Assembly: GCA_902386085.1 (NCBI GenBank)
Contig: CABMIA010000198.1
Coordinates: 1 to 9,197, forward strand
Source of the DNA: an uncultured archaeon
Lineage (GTDB): Archaea; Halobacteriota; Methanosarcinia; Methanosarcinales; Methanoperedenaceae
DNA: 9,197 nucleotides
Direction of reading: 5' to 3'
Positions within the stretch are counted from its first letter, which is position 1; each line of letters starts with the position of its first letter. This document shows, one piece after another, positions 1 to 7,276 of the stretch. A model generated the notes under the pieces. That model did not search any database. It saw only the letters and a list, made by a program, of their open reading frames with translations, and was not told the origin of the DNA. Both the position numbers and the translations under genes were made by a program.

Positions 1-2977
1 CTTCCAGAGTGCCGTCGCAGATGAACTTGTGCACCTGCACGTTCTTTGTCTGCCCTATGCGGAAGGCGCGGTCGGTCGCCTGGTTCTCTACAGCAGGATT
101 CCACCAGCGGTCAAAATGGAACACATGGCTTGCGCGGGTAAGGTTAAGGCCTACGCCCCCGGCTTTCAGCGAGAGGATGAATATCCTCGGGCCGTTGCTT
201 TCCGAAAAACGCATCACCATCTGGTCCCTTTGCTTCTGGGGTATCCCGCCATGCAGGAAGAGCTCCTCCTGGCCGAAGATGGCCTGGAAGTGAGCCTTGA
301 GAATGCCGCCCATTTCTGCAAACTGGGTAAAGACAAGCGCAGCATCCCCTTCGGCAAGCGCCTCTTCAAGCATCTCTGTAATGCGGTTTAACTTACCAGA
401 GCGCCCGGGCAGCGCCGAGCCGTCGTCAAGGAACTGCGCCGGATGGTTGCAGACCTGCTTCAGCCTCACAAGAGCCGATAATACCGCGCCTTTTCTTTCT
501 ATCCCTTCCGAATTCTCGATCTTTCTCAACATATCCATAACAACTGCCTCGTAGAGCGTCGCCTGCTCTTTTGTAAGCTTGCAGTGCTCTTTCATCTCGA
601 TCTTTTCAGGGAGATCTTTTATGACCGCAGGGTCTGTCTTGAGGCGGCGAAGGACAAACGGGGAAACGATGCTCCTCAGGCGCTTACCCGCCTCTTTGTC
701 ATTATACCGTTCAACCGGCAGGGCAAAAACCCTCCGGAACCCGGCTGCGGAACCCAGGTAGCCAGGGTTCAGGAACTCCATGATAGACCACAGTTCGCTC
801 AGGCGGTTCTCAACAGGCGTCCCGGTCAGGGCAACCCGGTAACCGGCATTGAGCCTTCTCACGGCCTGTGATTGTTTTGTGAATGAATTCTTGATATTCT
901 GCGCCTCGTCAAGCACGATCCCGTTCCAGTTTACCTTTCCGAGAATATCTTCGTCCCTGTGGGTGAGGACGTAGGTACTTATCACGAGGTCATGCTTTGC
1001 TGCTCCTTCAATGAACTCGTTCTTTTTGCGGTTGATGCCATGATGAACCAGAACCCGCAGCGAAGGCGCAAACTTCGCGGCTTCCCTCTGCCAGTTGCCG
1101 ACAACTGATGTGGGACATATCAGGAGAGTCGGCTTATCGATGCCTTCTTCTTTGTCTTTCAATAACAGGGCCAGGAGCTGTATGGTTTTTCCAAGCCCCA
1201 TGTCATCAGCAAGACATGCGCCAAGCCCGTACTGCCGCAAAAAAGCAAGCCACGAGAAACCTTTTACCTGGTAGGGGCGAAGCTCCCCTGCAAAACTATG
1301 GGGCTGCGGTAGTTCTTTCACGCCTCCTTTGCCTGAAAGCGCATCGAAAAGGGATGAGAGGCGTCCTGATGCCTCAAACCCGGTTACAGGAAGACCTGTT
1401 TCCACGCCGGCGCCTATGCTCAGCCGCATAGCTTCTCCCAGCTTCATTTCACCTGAATTCCGGGATTTAAAGAATTTGACAGCTTCGGCGATCTCATCCT
1501 TTTTCAGTTCCACCCACTGCCCGCGTATGCGGACAAGCGGCTCCTTGAGACTTGCCAGATGCTCAAATTCTTCTTCGCTTATCGGTTCGCCGCCAATAGA
1601 CAGTTGCCATTTATACTGGATTATCGAATCAAAAGTAAATATCCCCCTCCCGGTCTTTGGGTCACGTTTGGGTTTCATATTTAATTTTACTCCAAGCTTC
1701 GAGCTTGCGGCGCCTTTATTCCACCACGGGGGAATAAGCACACCAAACCCGCTCTCGGTAAGCAGGGGCACAGCCTCTTTTAAAAAAGTATATGCCTGCT
1801 GCGTGGCGAGTTGCGCCGCATCCGGTCTTGCAGTATTGAGGCTGTCTTCGATGGGAGGGTACAGGCGGGAGGCTTTACCGAGGTCGGCAAGCAGTTTTTC
1901 CTGGGGATGGTCAAATTTGCGGTTTAAAAAATGAAGGGTATCCTTCGCCTCTTTCCATACGTCCTCGGCGGGCACAAGCAGGCTCGGATCGTCCGAAGCC
2001 TGGAGGAAGTATCGCAGGTTCCAGTGGCCTGGTTCCGAATCCTCCTCAACCGGCGGTTCAAGGCGAAAACATGTCCGAAATCCGGATTTTTCTATATCAT
2101 GTATCTGCCCGCTCCATGAATTTATTCTTTCGGCAAGGCTTTTGAGACCTGGTGCCTGGGCTTTTATCGGTTCTCCTGTTGCAAGGGATTCAAGCCAGGC
2201 TGCCGAGAGGCCTGGGTTTTTCGATTTTATTTCGGAGAGGGGTATCCAGCTTCTGATACAACTGTCTATCACCGCATTGAGGAAATCTGATAAGAATGCT
2301 TCCTGCGAATTCGATATCCTGTCCTGCATGAGCGACCTGCAAACCGGCGGCATCCCGCCCGCAAGCATTGACATGCGTGTCCTGTCATCCTGTTCATTGA
2401 GCACATACTGCCATCGTGCAAAACTCTGTCCCCCGTTATTCTCCGGGACAGCAATACCCGGGACGAAATGCTGCTTTGAAAGGAGTTCCATTGCAAACTT
2501 TGAGACTTTGCTCCAGAACCTGAAATCCGTTCCTATCGCAACGCCTTCTGCATCGGTCCACGTCCCGGAGAGCGAGGTAAGGAGTGTCGCAGCATCTTCT
2601 GGAGGGATGCAGAGACCATTTATTTTCCATGGGGAAAGCTCCACTTTTTCCTCTGTCTCCCCATTCCCGTTCTCCCTGAGCAGATCCGGGGAAGCCATCG
2701 GGGATTTTGAAAATGAAGGGAGCAGGATGAATAGAGTATCTGGATGCGCTTTTTTAGCGAATTTGATGTCTTTTGTGAAATCCAGTGATTCTGTTATTTT
2801 ATATAAATCATTCTCCACCGCCTGGAAAGGATGGGTGCGCGGTATTCCGGGCTGCTTTTTTGCGGGTCGCCCCCTGCGTTTCAACGGCGATGGGGAAGAG
2901 GTCTCACCCCATAAGAAGAAGTTCCCTCGATCCTTTATTGTTCCCGCCGGTTTCCACGTTCCGTGTAAGACTATCAT
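1..2977 (-). CDS. SNF2-family DEAD/DEAH-type helicase with SNF2-associated domain (C-terminus cut by window edge)
   Basis: The minus strand is open from ATG at 2977-2975 to the left edge, giving 992 codons. Helicase motifs are in the right order: the Q-like motif RPYQ (Q570), Walker A ADDMGLGKT with K597, Walker B DEAQ at 690-693, motif III TGTPVEN at 718-724, a conserved AGGVGLNL near 943, and motif VI ending in RIGQ (Q976). Before the ATPase core, roughly 400-500, lies a stretch with PPWW and RGQWVEL that fits the SNF2 helicase-associated domain (DUF3670) of bacterial and archaeal SNF2 proteins. The N-terminus (MIVLHGTW, then FFLWGE) is also typical of that group. Family members are dsDNA-dependent ATPases that translocate on DNA and remodel protein-DNA complexes; the exact role here is unknown. 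Perhaps 50-60 C-terminal residues are missing. There is no clear Shine-Dalgarno; a TATA box at 3011-3018 predicts a leader of about 12 bases. It lies 65 bases downstream of the BofA-like gene on the same strand. Confidence 0.95.
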   Translation of the reverse strand, partial: MIVLHGTWKPAGTIKDRGNFFLWGETSSPSPLKRRGRPAKKQPGIPRTHPFQAVENDLYKITESLDFTKDIKFAKKAHPDTLFILLPSFSKSPMASPDLLRENGNGETEEKVELSPWKINGLCIPPEDAATLLTSLSGTWTDAEGVAIGTDFRFWSKVSKFAMELLSKQHFVPGIAVPENNGGQSFARWQYVLNEQDDRTRMSMLAGGMPPVCRSLMQDRISNSQEAFLSDFLNAVIDSCIRSWIPLSEIKSKNPGLSAAWLESLATGEPIKAQAPGLKSLAERINSWSGQIHDIEKSGFRTCFRLEPPVEEDSEPGHWNLRYFLQASDDPSLLVPAEDVWKEAKDTLHFLNRKFDHPQEKLLADLGKASRLYPPIEDSLNTARPDAAQLATQQAYTFLKEAVPLLTESGFGVLIPPWWNKGAASSKLGVKLNMKPKRDPKTGRGIFTFDSIIQYKWQLSIGGEPISEEEFEHLASLKEPLVRIRGQWVELKKDEIAEAVKFFKSRNSGEMKLGEAMRLSIGAGVETGLPVTGFEASGRLSSLFDALSGKGGVKELPQPHSFAGELRPYQVKGFSWLAFLRQYGLGACLADDMGLGKTIQLLALLLKDKEEGIDKPTLLICPTSVVGNWQREAAKFAPSLRVLVHHGINRKKNEFIEGAAKHDLVISTYVLTHRDEDILGKVNWNGIVLDEAQNIKNSFTKQSQAVRRLNAGYRVALTGTPVENRLSELWSIMEFLNPGYLGSAAGFRRVFALPVERYNDKEAGKRLRSIVSPFVLRRLKTDPAVIKDLPEKIEMKEHCKLTKEQATLYEAVVMDMLRKIENSEGIERKGAVLSALVRLKQVCNHPAQFLDDGSALPGRSGKLNRITEMLEEALAEGDAALVFTQFAEMGGILKAHFQAIFGQEELFLHGGIPQKQRDQMVMRFSESNGPRIFILSLKAGGVGLNLTRASHVFHFDRWWNPAVENQATDRAFRIGQTKNVQVHKFICDGTLE

Positions 2978-3009
2978 ATATGCGAAAGCAGCTATCTTTT
3001 TAGTCTTTA

Positions 3010-3020
3010 TGATATAAATC
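3010..3020 (-). promoter_or_regulatory. TATA box for the SNF2 helicase gene
   Basis: On the minus strand this reads GATTTATATC, a good archaeal TATA box. Its centre is about 38 bases before the ATG at 2977, so transcription would begin about 12 bases before the start codon. This agrees with the lack of a Shine-Dalgarno site. It implies that the helicase can be transcribed separately from the gene at 3043-3288. Inferred from sequence and spacing only. Confidence 0.5.
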
Positions 3021-3042
3021 TATTCTTTTGCTGCCTTCTTCC

Positions 3043-3288
3043 TCAGAAAGCCACGCCCAATACGTGAAGCAATATCACAAGGATTGCGCCGGGTATTCCG
3101 CCGATGGCGCAGACCAGTATTGCCGTCGCTGAATAAGCGATGCCAGATTTAAGTACAATGTTGCTCAGGGCAAGAATGATGAGACCCAGTACTGTGTTCA
3201 CGATAAAGAACTTGGCCGTTTTCAGGATAAGATAAACGATGATTACAGCAAGAATTACCAGAAGCAATATTCCTGTTTCGAATGCCAT
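3043..3288 (-). CDS. BofA-like small integral membrane protein
   Basis: This 81-residue, almost wholly hydrophobic protein has two or three membrane segments: about residues 5-22, 30-47 and 55-80. The pattern of a conserved Asn in NTVLGL, a second Asn in LSNIVL and a C-terminal GGIPGAI is that of the BofA family (named after the Bacillus inhibitor of pro-sigma-K processing), which has many uncharacterised archaeal members. Archaea have no sigma-K, so a role in controlling a membrane metalloprotease is only a family-level guess. ATG at 3288-3286 is chosen because an ATATTTAATA TATA box at 3313-3322 would place transcription a few bases upstream, giving a near-leaderless mRNA. The next gene in the same direction is the SNF2 helicase. 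Confidence 0.75.
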   Translation of the reverse strand: MAFETGILLLVILAVIIVYLILKTAKFFIVNTVLGLIILALSNIVLKSGIAYSATAILVCAIGGIPGAILVILLHVLGVAF

Positions 3289-3312
3289 CTATTATATTGT
3301 GAACCGCTCTTG

Positions 3313-3322
3313 TATTAAATAT
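3313..3322 (-). promoter_or_regulatory. TATA box for the BofA-like gene
   Basis: The minus strand reads ATATTTAATA, preceded by the purine-rich GGAACGGA, which may act as a BRE. The box centre is about 30 bases before the ATG at 3288, fitting an archaeal promoter with a leader of only a few bases. Confidence 0.55.
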
Positions 3323-3468
3323 TCCGTTCCAGGGAACTTCACTAATAAAGTCAAACCGAGTGATTACAAATCTGTTGAGTCCGGATCGATTATAATATTA
3401 TTCATAACTTTTTATTATGTCTACAGCTTCTGACATATGTTTTTAGCATAGGCTCTTACTAGTTAAAG

Positions 3469-3480
3469 TTATTTAAATAA
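3469..3480 (+). promoter_or_regulatory. Palindromic TATA-like promoter element upstream of the surface-protein gene
   Basis: TTATTTAAATAA is a perfect 12-base palindrome and a good TATA match. Transcription would start near 3500-3505, giving an mRNA leader of about 125 bases before the TTG at 3627. That leader would contain the short ORF at 3525-3587. The second TATA-like stretch, TATAAAAA at 3606-3613, is too close to the TTG start to serve it. Confidence 0.4.
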
Positions 3481-3524
3481 TTGAGCGTTATGAAATGTAC
3501 GTAGTTAGCATGACTTGGAGTATT

Positions 3525-3587
3525 ATGAGCAAACATAGTTATATGGAAAAGGAGATGGATGCTCTTATAGGTGGACTGCAAGAATAG
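3525..3587 (+). CDS. Possible 20-residue leader peptide ORF
   Basis: ATG at 3525 opens a 20-residue ORF (MSKHSYMEKEMD, then ALIGGLQE) ending in TAG at 3585-3587. A GGAG at 3517-3520 lies four bases before the ATG, and the palindromic TATA element at 3469-3480 is placed so that the ORF would be the first in the transcript. An in-frame ATG at 3510 would add five residues. The peptide resembles nothing I know. It may be a leader peptide, a tiny gene or chance; an ORF of this length is weak evidence by itself. Confidence 0.25.
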   Translation: MSKHSYMEKEMDALIGGLQE

Positions 3588-3613
3588 AAAAATGAAAACG
3601 TCACATATAAAAA

Positions 3614-3620
3614 GGAGTGA
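3614..3620 (+). promoter_or_regulatory. Shine-Dalgarno site that decides the TTG start at 3627
   Basis: GGAGTGA lies six bases before TTG at 3627 and resembles the archaeal anti-Shine-Dalgarno complement GGAGGTGA. The first in-frame ATG is about 90 bases further on and would remove the signal peptide, so TTG is the preferred start. Confidence 0.65.
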
Positions 3621-3626
3621 TCATCA

Positions 3627-5747
3627 TTGTCTCATGGGGATAGAATTCATGGACTATTAAGAGCATTCGTGATATTCATTGTTTTATTAGGATTTATTAA
3701 CCATGGCAGTGCTTTTATGATTTCACAACTTCAATGGGGTAATGGTACTTCAGGAAAGCTTCAGCTTGGGGAAGGACTTTCATATGGCGGGTATTCCGTA
3801 AAAGCAGTATCTTTTTCTGCGCCTGTAGAGTCAGACAAATACAGGGATGTACCAATTGAACCGGTAGATCAATACGTGGAGTTGAACATATCAAAAAATG
3901 GCGATTTTATAGATATAGCGGCACTATCACCGGGAGATTCGTATGTGACACCAGATGGTGAATTAAGGGTCACGGCAAAACAACTTCCTGCCAAGGACGC
4001 CGCAGTATGGCTTTTTGAAAGATATTCCCCCTGGGCTGTAATAGAACTGGATCCCAGGGGAATTCCTCATCTTGAGGTATCGATAGATACAGATCGCAAT
4101 GAATATGCATCTTTATCCTCCACAGAAATTACAGCAACTGTGAAACTGAAAAATACAGGGTCGGCAGATGCAGTCGATGTTGATATGGGCATAACAACTA
4201 AACTCTCACTGGAAAGGGGAAGCCAGGAAGAGCATTTTGAAAAAATAGAAAAAGGAGCTGCGGTTACAAGAATTATAACATTTACTTCGCCTGGAACCGG
4301 GGAAAAGAAGCATTATGATATACAGGCAAATATAACCGGATATGATGCCAAGGAAATACCGTATGCTGCAGAGGCATTAAAGACCATCTCAATAATACCG
4401 GACCCCACGATATTGCCTTCCTTTGAAAAGAGTTTGAATACCAAGATTTATCTGAAGGATTATGCTATAGTTTCGCTTTCGTTGGAGAACGGGGGAAGAT
4501 ATGATATTAAAAACATGAGCATCACAGATACAATTCCAAATAGTTTTAGATTAATGGGTAATGACTCGCTCCACTGGACCATCGACCTTCCTGCACATGA
4601 AGGATGGGATTATCACTATCTGGTAAAACCGATAGGACAGAATAAAGACGGAATCGTATTCCCTGCGGCAAAAGCTGAGTTTACCCTAAACAGGGAGTTC
4701 TACAGCATTCATTCAGACCAGCCAAAAATTGTGGTTTACGGACCCGAGATTGTACTCAATAAGCAAACGGATGTTTCTGAAATTAGCGCGAACGGCATTG
4801 TGACAGTGACTGTAGTGGCAAAGAATATCGGAAGTACTCTTACAAAAGTTAGTGTTAATGATAAATTGCCTGAAAACGCCACTCTGGTAAGTGGCGTTAC
4901 TGCACGCAATGAGGTTCTGGAAGCAAACAAGGAAGTAAAGTTCAGCTATGTACTGAAAGTAATTCCCGGAAAACCTGTTAAACTTCCCCCTGCAAAAGCC
5001 GAATATTATGAACTTGGTACAAAAGGTTTAAAAATGAATTCCATGAGCAAGGAGGTAGAAATTAAGCCAAAATCTCCAACCGAAATGCCAGTGAATCCAG
5101 GAAAACCCGCTAATTGGATTTTTGTGACAAACAAAGGAAATTCCCCGATATGGGACAGCGTGTCTCACAGCGGCTCAAGATCAATTAAAATAAGCGTACC
5201 CGGAACAATTAATAAAAACAGCGGATATCCACAATCTGACATGATAATGGCAGTGCCGCGGCAAAATTATACTTTCTCTGCCTGGGTAAAAGCTGACAAT
5301 ATGAGCAGCACACCTGCAGTTAGAGTAGTTGAGCTCGATGCCAACAAGAAGTGGTTCCGCCAGATCAATCTAATATCTGGCAAGGGTACAAATGACTGGA
5401 CGCAAAAACAAATAGATTTTCGGACAGGTCCTAATACTTCTTATTTTTTTGTTTTTGCAAATATCTTGAACAGCACTGGAACCTTCTGGGTGGATGATGT
5501 AGCGTTAAAGCTAAAAAACATATCTACAACTCCAAACCTCGTTGTAAACCCGAGCTTTGAAGGTGATAATAAATCTCTGAACGTTACCACCTCAAATGTT
5601 AATGGATCGTCAAACAAATCTACAATAAATGAGACCGCATCAAAGCCCTGGGACGAAGTTAATACCATTTTGAATATTCTATTAAGATGTAATGATAAAG
5701 GCAAAAGTAATAGTACATATAAAGCTTGCAAATTTTTCTATGCGTGA
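3627..5747 (+). CDS. Large secreted surface protein with Ig-like/DUF11-type repeats and a carbohydrate-binding-like module
   Basis: The protein has 706 residues and a TTG start. Residues 10-29 form a hydrophobic signal peptide with likely cleavage after GSA (29). A domain of about 30-150 with YVELNISK and LSPGD resembles archaeal cell-surface modules. Three beta-sandwich repeats of CARDB/DUF11 type follow (about 150-250, 262-372, 373-482), recognisable by LKNTGSADAVDV, the TDTIPNSF segment and VNDKLPENATLV. Residues 490-632 look like a CBM4/9-type galactose-binding fold (SGSRSIKISVPG, YTFSAWVKA, FWVDDVALKL). At about 637 a second such module appears to begin (NLVVNPSFEG) but is not completed. 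There are at least 15 N-x-S/T sequons, about seven in the last 75 residues, so heavy N-glycosylation outside the cell is likely. No membrane anchor or PGF-CTERM is present; the only two cysteines lie within the last 25 residues. The gene is more AT-rich than the helicase. Its ligand is unknown; adhesion or S-layer association is inference. Confidence 0.85.
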   Translation: MSHGDRIHGLLRAFVIFIVLLGFINHGSAFMISQLQWGNGTSGKLQLGEGLSYGGYSVKAVSFSAPVESDKYRDVPIEPVDQYVELNISKNGDFIDIAALSPGDSYVTPDGELRVTAKQLPAKDAAVWLFERYSPWAVIELDPRGIPHLEVSIDTDRNEYASLSSTEITATVKLKNTGSADAVDVDMGITTKLSLERGSQEEHFEKIEKGAAVTRIITFTSPGTGEKKHYDIQANITGYDAKEIPYAAEALKTISIIPDPTILPSFEKSLNTKIYLKDYAIVSLSLENGGRYDIKNMSITDTIPNSFRLMGNDSLHWTIDLPAHEGWDYHYLVKPIGQNKDGIVFPAAKAEFTLNREFYSIHSDQPKIVVYGPEIVLNKQTDVSEISANGIVTVTVVAKNIGSTLTKVSVNDKLPENATLVSGVTARNEVLEANKEVKFSYVLKVIPGKPVKLPPAKAEYYELGTKGLKMNSMSKEVEIKPKSPTEMPVNPGKPANWIFVTNKGNSPIWDSVSHSGSRSIKISVPGTINKNSGYPQSDMIMAVPRQNYTFSAWVKADNMSSTPAVRVVELDANKKWFRQINLISGKGTNDWTQKQIDFRTGPNTSYFFVFANILNSTGTFWVDDVALKLKNISTTPNLVVNPSFEGDNKSLNVTTSNVNGSSNKSTINETASKPWDEVNTILNILLRCNDKGKSNSTYKACKFFYA

Positions 5748-5787
5748 TTCAGAAAATCAAAAAGAAACGCGAAAGTAAGAAGAAAAG

Positions 5788-5827
5788 CAAGTAAATCTTT
5801 TCAGGTTTACTTGTTTTTTATTTTATC
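5788..5827 (+). terminator. Hairpin plus T-tract terminator after the surface-protein gene
   Basis: CAAGTAAA at 5788-5795 pairs perfectly with TTTACTTG at 5806-5813. A T-G wobble and a C-G pair extend the stem to 10 bp around the loop TTTTCA. The run TTTTTTATTTTAT follows directly. It begins 40 bases after the surface-protein stop and should separate that gene from the zinc-binding protein gene. Confidence 0.75.
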
Positions 5828-5839
5828 CCGGATAGTAAG

Positions 5840-6184
5840 GTGATCCTGTTGGAGGAAACCAAAAAAAAGAAGACTGAATTTAAGCTCACAGCTATCGACC
5901 GCTATAATAAAGTCATTGATGTCCTCGTGCATGAATGCCAGGATTGCAGGGAGCTTGTCCCTAAAGTGGGGGACTGCCCGAATTGCGGCACGGCTTATAC
6001 CCATAAAAAGACGGTAGAAGATTTCAAAACCGGGTTCCTGCATTATATTTATGAATGCAGCGGGTGTCCTGCCGAAAAGCGAAAAGCCCAGAAAGTCATC
6101 AAGTTCACAGAAGTTGTGGATGAAAGCAGGCTGAACGTAAGAAAGAATCTGGCGGATGATTTCCTGAAATCGGGCGGATATTGA
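5840..6184 (+). CDS. Small zinc-ribbon-type protein with three CxxC pairs, function unknown
   Basis: This 114-residue soluble protein has CxxC pairs at 33/36, 46/49 and 73/76. The first two, with CPNCG typical of a zinc knuckle, should form a zinc ribbon. The third pair may bind another metal with nearby His31, His55 or His68, or serve dimer formation. The N-terminus is Lys-rich (TKKKKTEFK) and the C-terminus charged. I do not recognise a named family; nucleic-acid binding is plausible but unproven. The start is uncertain. GTG at 5840 gives the longest protein. TTG at 5849 loses three residues but has AAGGTGATCC at 5837-5846, nine of ten bases matching the ideal Shine-Dalgarno, with its AAGG core eight bases before it. 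The gene converges on rpl11, and a shared inverted repeat lies between them. Confidence 0.75.
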   Translation: MILLEETKKKKTEFKLTAIDRYNKVIDVLVHECQDCRELVPKVGDCPNCGTAYTHKKTVEDFKTGFLHYIYECSGCPAEKRKAQKVIKFTEVVDESRLNVRKNLADDFLKSGGY

Positions 6185-6217
6185 TCATTAGAACGTGAAT
6201 GAAATAAAAGAAAGATT

Positions 6218-6241
6218 TCAGGCGGTTTTGTAAGCGCCTGA
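6218..6241. terminator. Inverted repeat between the convergent zinc-ribbon and rpl11 genes
   Basis: TCAGGCG at 6218-6224 and CGCCTGA at 6235-6241 form a perfect 7-bp stem with a 10-base loop. In the minus (rpl11) direction it is followed by the T-rich AAATCTTTCTTTTATTTC, and in the plus direction by CAGTTAAAAAATC. It sits in the 68-base gap between two convergent stops and probably ends the rpl11 transcript. Confidence 0.55.
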
Positions 6242-6252
6242 CAGTTAAAAAA

Positions 6253-6735
6253 TCAAATCTGCTCGGAAAGATCAGCGTCGAATTTCCCGCCATTGATGGC
6301 AACTATTGCTTCCTTGGGCTTCAAGCCCTCTAAAGTTACGCCTAGCGGAACGCATGAACCCACGACCTCTTTCACAGCATTCTTCAATGATTTTGCAAGA
6401 GTGTCGTTCTTTTTCATGCGTGCTATCTTCACGGCCTGTTTCACAGTGAGATTACCGACCGTCTTTGAATTCGGGGTTCCTGAGCCGGTTTCGATCCCGA
6501 GTTCTTTCTTTATAAGCGCAGATGTAGGCGGGGTCCCGACCTGTATAGTGAACTGTTTTTTATCGTCCACTATGATCTTGACCGGAACCTGCATCCCGTT
6601 GAACGCTTTTGTCTGTTCATTGATCTTGTCTATGATCGCTTTTACATTCACACCAAGCGGACCAAGCGATGGACCAAGTGGAGGTCCCGGCGTTGCCTGG
6701 CCGCCTGCAACCAGTGCTTCTAATGTGCTTACCAT
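6253..6735 (-). CDS. rpl11: Large ribosomal subunit protein uL11
   Basis: The 160-residue protein is full length for archaeal uL11, which binds the GTPase-associated region of 23S rRNA and forms the base of the stalk. The N-terminal domain carries the signature GGQATPGPPLGPSLGPLGVN (about 11-30). The C-terminal RNA-binding domain follows, with VGTPPTSALIKKELG (about 66-80), a glycine-containing loop, and VKIARMKK. ATG at 6735 is preceded by AGGAGA at 6742-6747, a good Shine-Dalgarno. It follows spt5 by 64 bases on the same strand. In many related euryarchaea rpl1, rpl10 and rpl12 come next; here the gene ends in a convergent intergenic region instead. Confidence 0.97.
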   Translation of the reverse strand: MVSTLEALVAGGQATPGPPLGPSLGPLGVNVKAIIDKINEQTKAFNGMQVPVKIIVDDKKQFTIQVGTPPTSALIKKELGIETGSGTPNSKTVGNLTVKQAVKIARMKKNDTLAKSLKNAVKEVVGSCVPLGVTLEGLKPKEAIVAINGGKFDADLSEQI

Positions 6736-6741
6736 TTTTAT

Positions 6742-6747
6742 TCTCCT
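6742..6747 (-). promoter_or_regulatory. Shine-Dalgarno site of rpl11
   Basis: AGGAGA on the minus strand lies six bases before the ATG at 6735, so this start does not depend on coupling to spt5 translation. Confidence 0.7.
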
Positions 6748-6765
6748 ATATTATTGTTAGTCAGT

Positions 6766-6785
6766 CCCCATATTAAAATACGGGG
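6766..6785 (-). promoter_or_regulatory. Hairpin in the spt5-rpl11 spacer, possible mRNA control element
   Basis: On the minus-strand transcript the bases read CCCCGUAUUUUAAUAUGGGG. They fold into an 8-bp stem (four C-G pairs, one G-U, then A-U pairs) with a UUUA loop. On the plus strand the G-U pair becomes an A-C mismatch, so the hairpin is better formed in the RNA that the operon makes. It lies 31 bases before the rpl11 ATG. It could be a processing site, a weak terminator or a control element; archaeal ribosomal operons are known to be controlled through mRNA leaders by uL1. No T-tract follows, so a strong terminator is unlikely. Confidence 0.4.
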
Positions 6786-6799
6786 TTCTTCTCATTCTC

Positions 6800-7276
6800 T
6801 TATTTCTCGATCTCTTCCCGTTTCAATATCCTCACGTTATCTCCGCGGACCGTCACAGGGATGGGGACCATCGCTTCGAACAGTTCAACGGTGATTTCCT
6901 CATGAGCTTCATCGATACGTTTTACTCTTGCCTTCTCTCCCTTGAAAGGCCCGGATATGAGTTCTACAATGCTGCCCTCCGTAATGCCGGTGACCGTCAG
7001 TTTGGGTGTCAGGAAATGCTCTATTTCCGTAAAACTTGATTTGCCCTTAACCATGGTGCGTGCATGCGGAAGGGTCTGGATAACCTGCTCCACGATTTCA
7101 GGACCTGCAGCCTCGATGAGGATATATCCTTTTAACTCATCAGGCGCAAGTATAGCGCGGATATCGAGATGCTCCTTTTTTGCAACCTTCTCGATCAGGT
7201 TGGCCACCGCCCTTTCCTGGTTCGCCGTGGTCTTTACGACGTAGATATCTCCTTCATCTGCCACTGCATCATTCAT
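6800..7276 (-). CDS. spt5: Transcription elongation factor Spt5 (archaeal NusG homologue)
   Basis: The 158-residue protein has the two-domain layout of archaeal Spt5: an NGN domain at about 10-95 ([12 protein letters not shown] at the start, GYILIEA in the middle) and a KOW domain at about 100-152 ([18 protein letters not shown], ending in RGDNVRIL). With Spt4 it binds the RNA polymerase clamp, raises processivity and can link polymerase to ribosomes. The ATG at 7276-7274 overlaps the secE stop in the arrangement ATGA, so the two are translationally coupled. rpl11 follows after 64 bases. Confidence 0.96.
   Translation of the reverse strand: MNDAVADEGDIYVVKTTANQERAVANLIEKVAKKEHLDIRAILAPDELKGYILIEAAGPEIVEQVIQTLPHARTMVKGKSSFTEIEHFLTPKLTVTGITEGSIVELISGPFKGEKARVKRIDEAHEEITVELFEAMVPIPVTVRGDNVRILKREEIEK

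Larger units (their letters stand above)
3289..3626. other. 338-base AT-rich divergent intergenic region
   Basis: This gap separates the minus-strand BofA-like gene from the plus-strand surface-protein gene. It holds the BofA-like promoter (3313-3322), a palindromic TATA-like element (3469-3480), a possible 20-codon leader ORF (3525-3587) and the Shine-Dalgarno site of the surface-protein gene (3614-3620). I see no tRNA, no long repeat and no further gene. Confidence 0.6.

Noticed and set aside
1329..3017. Long plus-strand ORFs at 1329-1934 (201 residues) and 2142-3017 (291 residues)
   Set aside because: They lie wholly or almost wholly opposite the SNF2 helicase, whose frame is open throughout and carries all helicase motifs. 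The plus-strand peptides are rich in Ser/Pro and resemble no family.
3592..3660. ORF from ATG 3592 overlapping the surface-protein start
   Set aside because: It is in another frame, has no ribosome binding site, and ends after 22 codons. The Shine-Dalgarno at 3614-3620 serves TTG 3627 instead.
5744..5794. Short basic ORF from GTG 5744 (IQKIKKKRESKKKSK)
   Set aside because: Sixteen codons in an A-rich stretch just before the terminator. The frame has a stop at 5720-5722 and gives no continuation of the surface protein, so it is low complexity rather than a frameshifted tail.
6293..7244. Plus-strand ORFs opposite rpl11 and spt5 (6293-6760 and 6942-7244)
   Set aside because: They are antisense shadows of two clearly recognised housekeeping genes.
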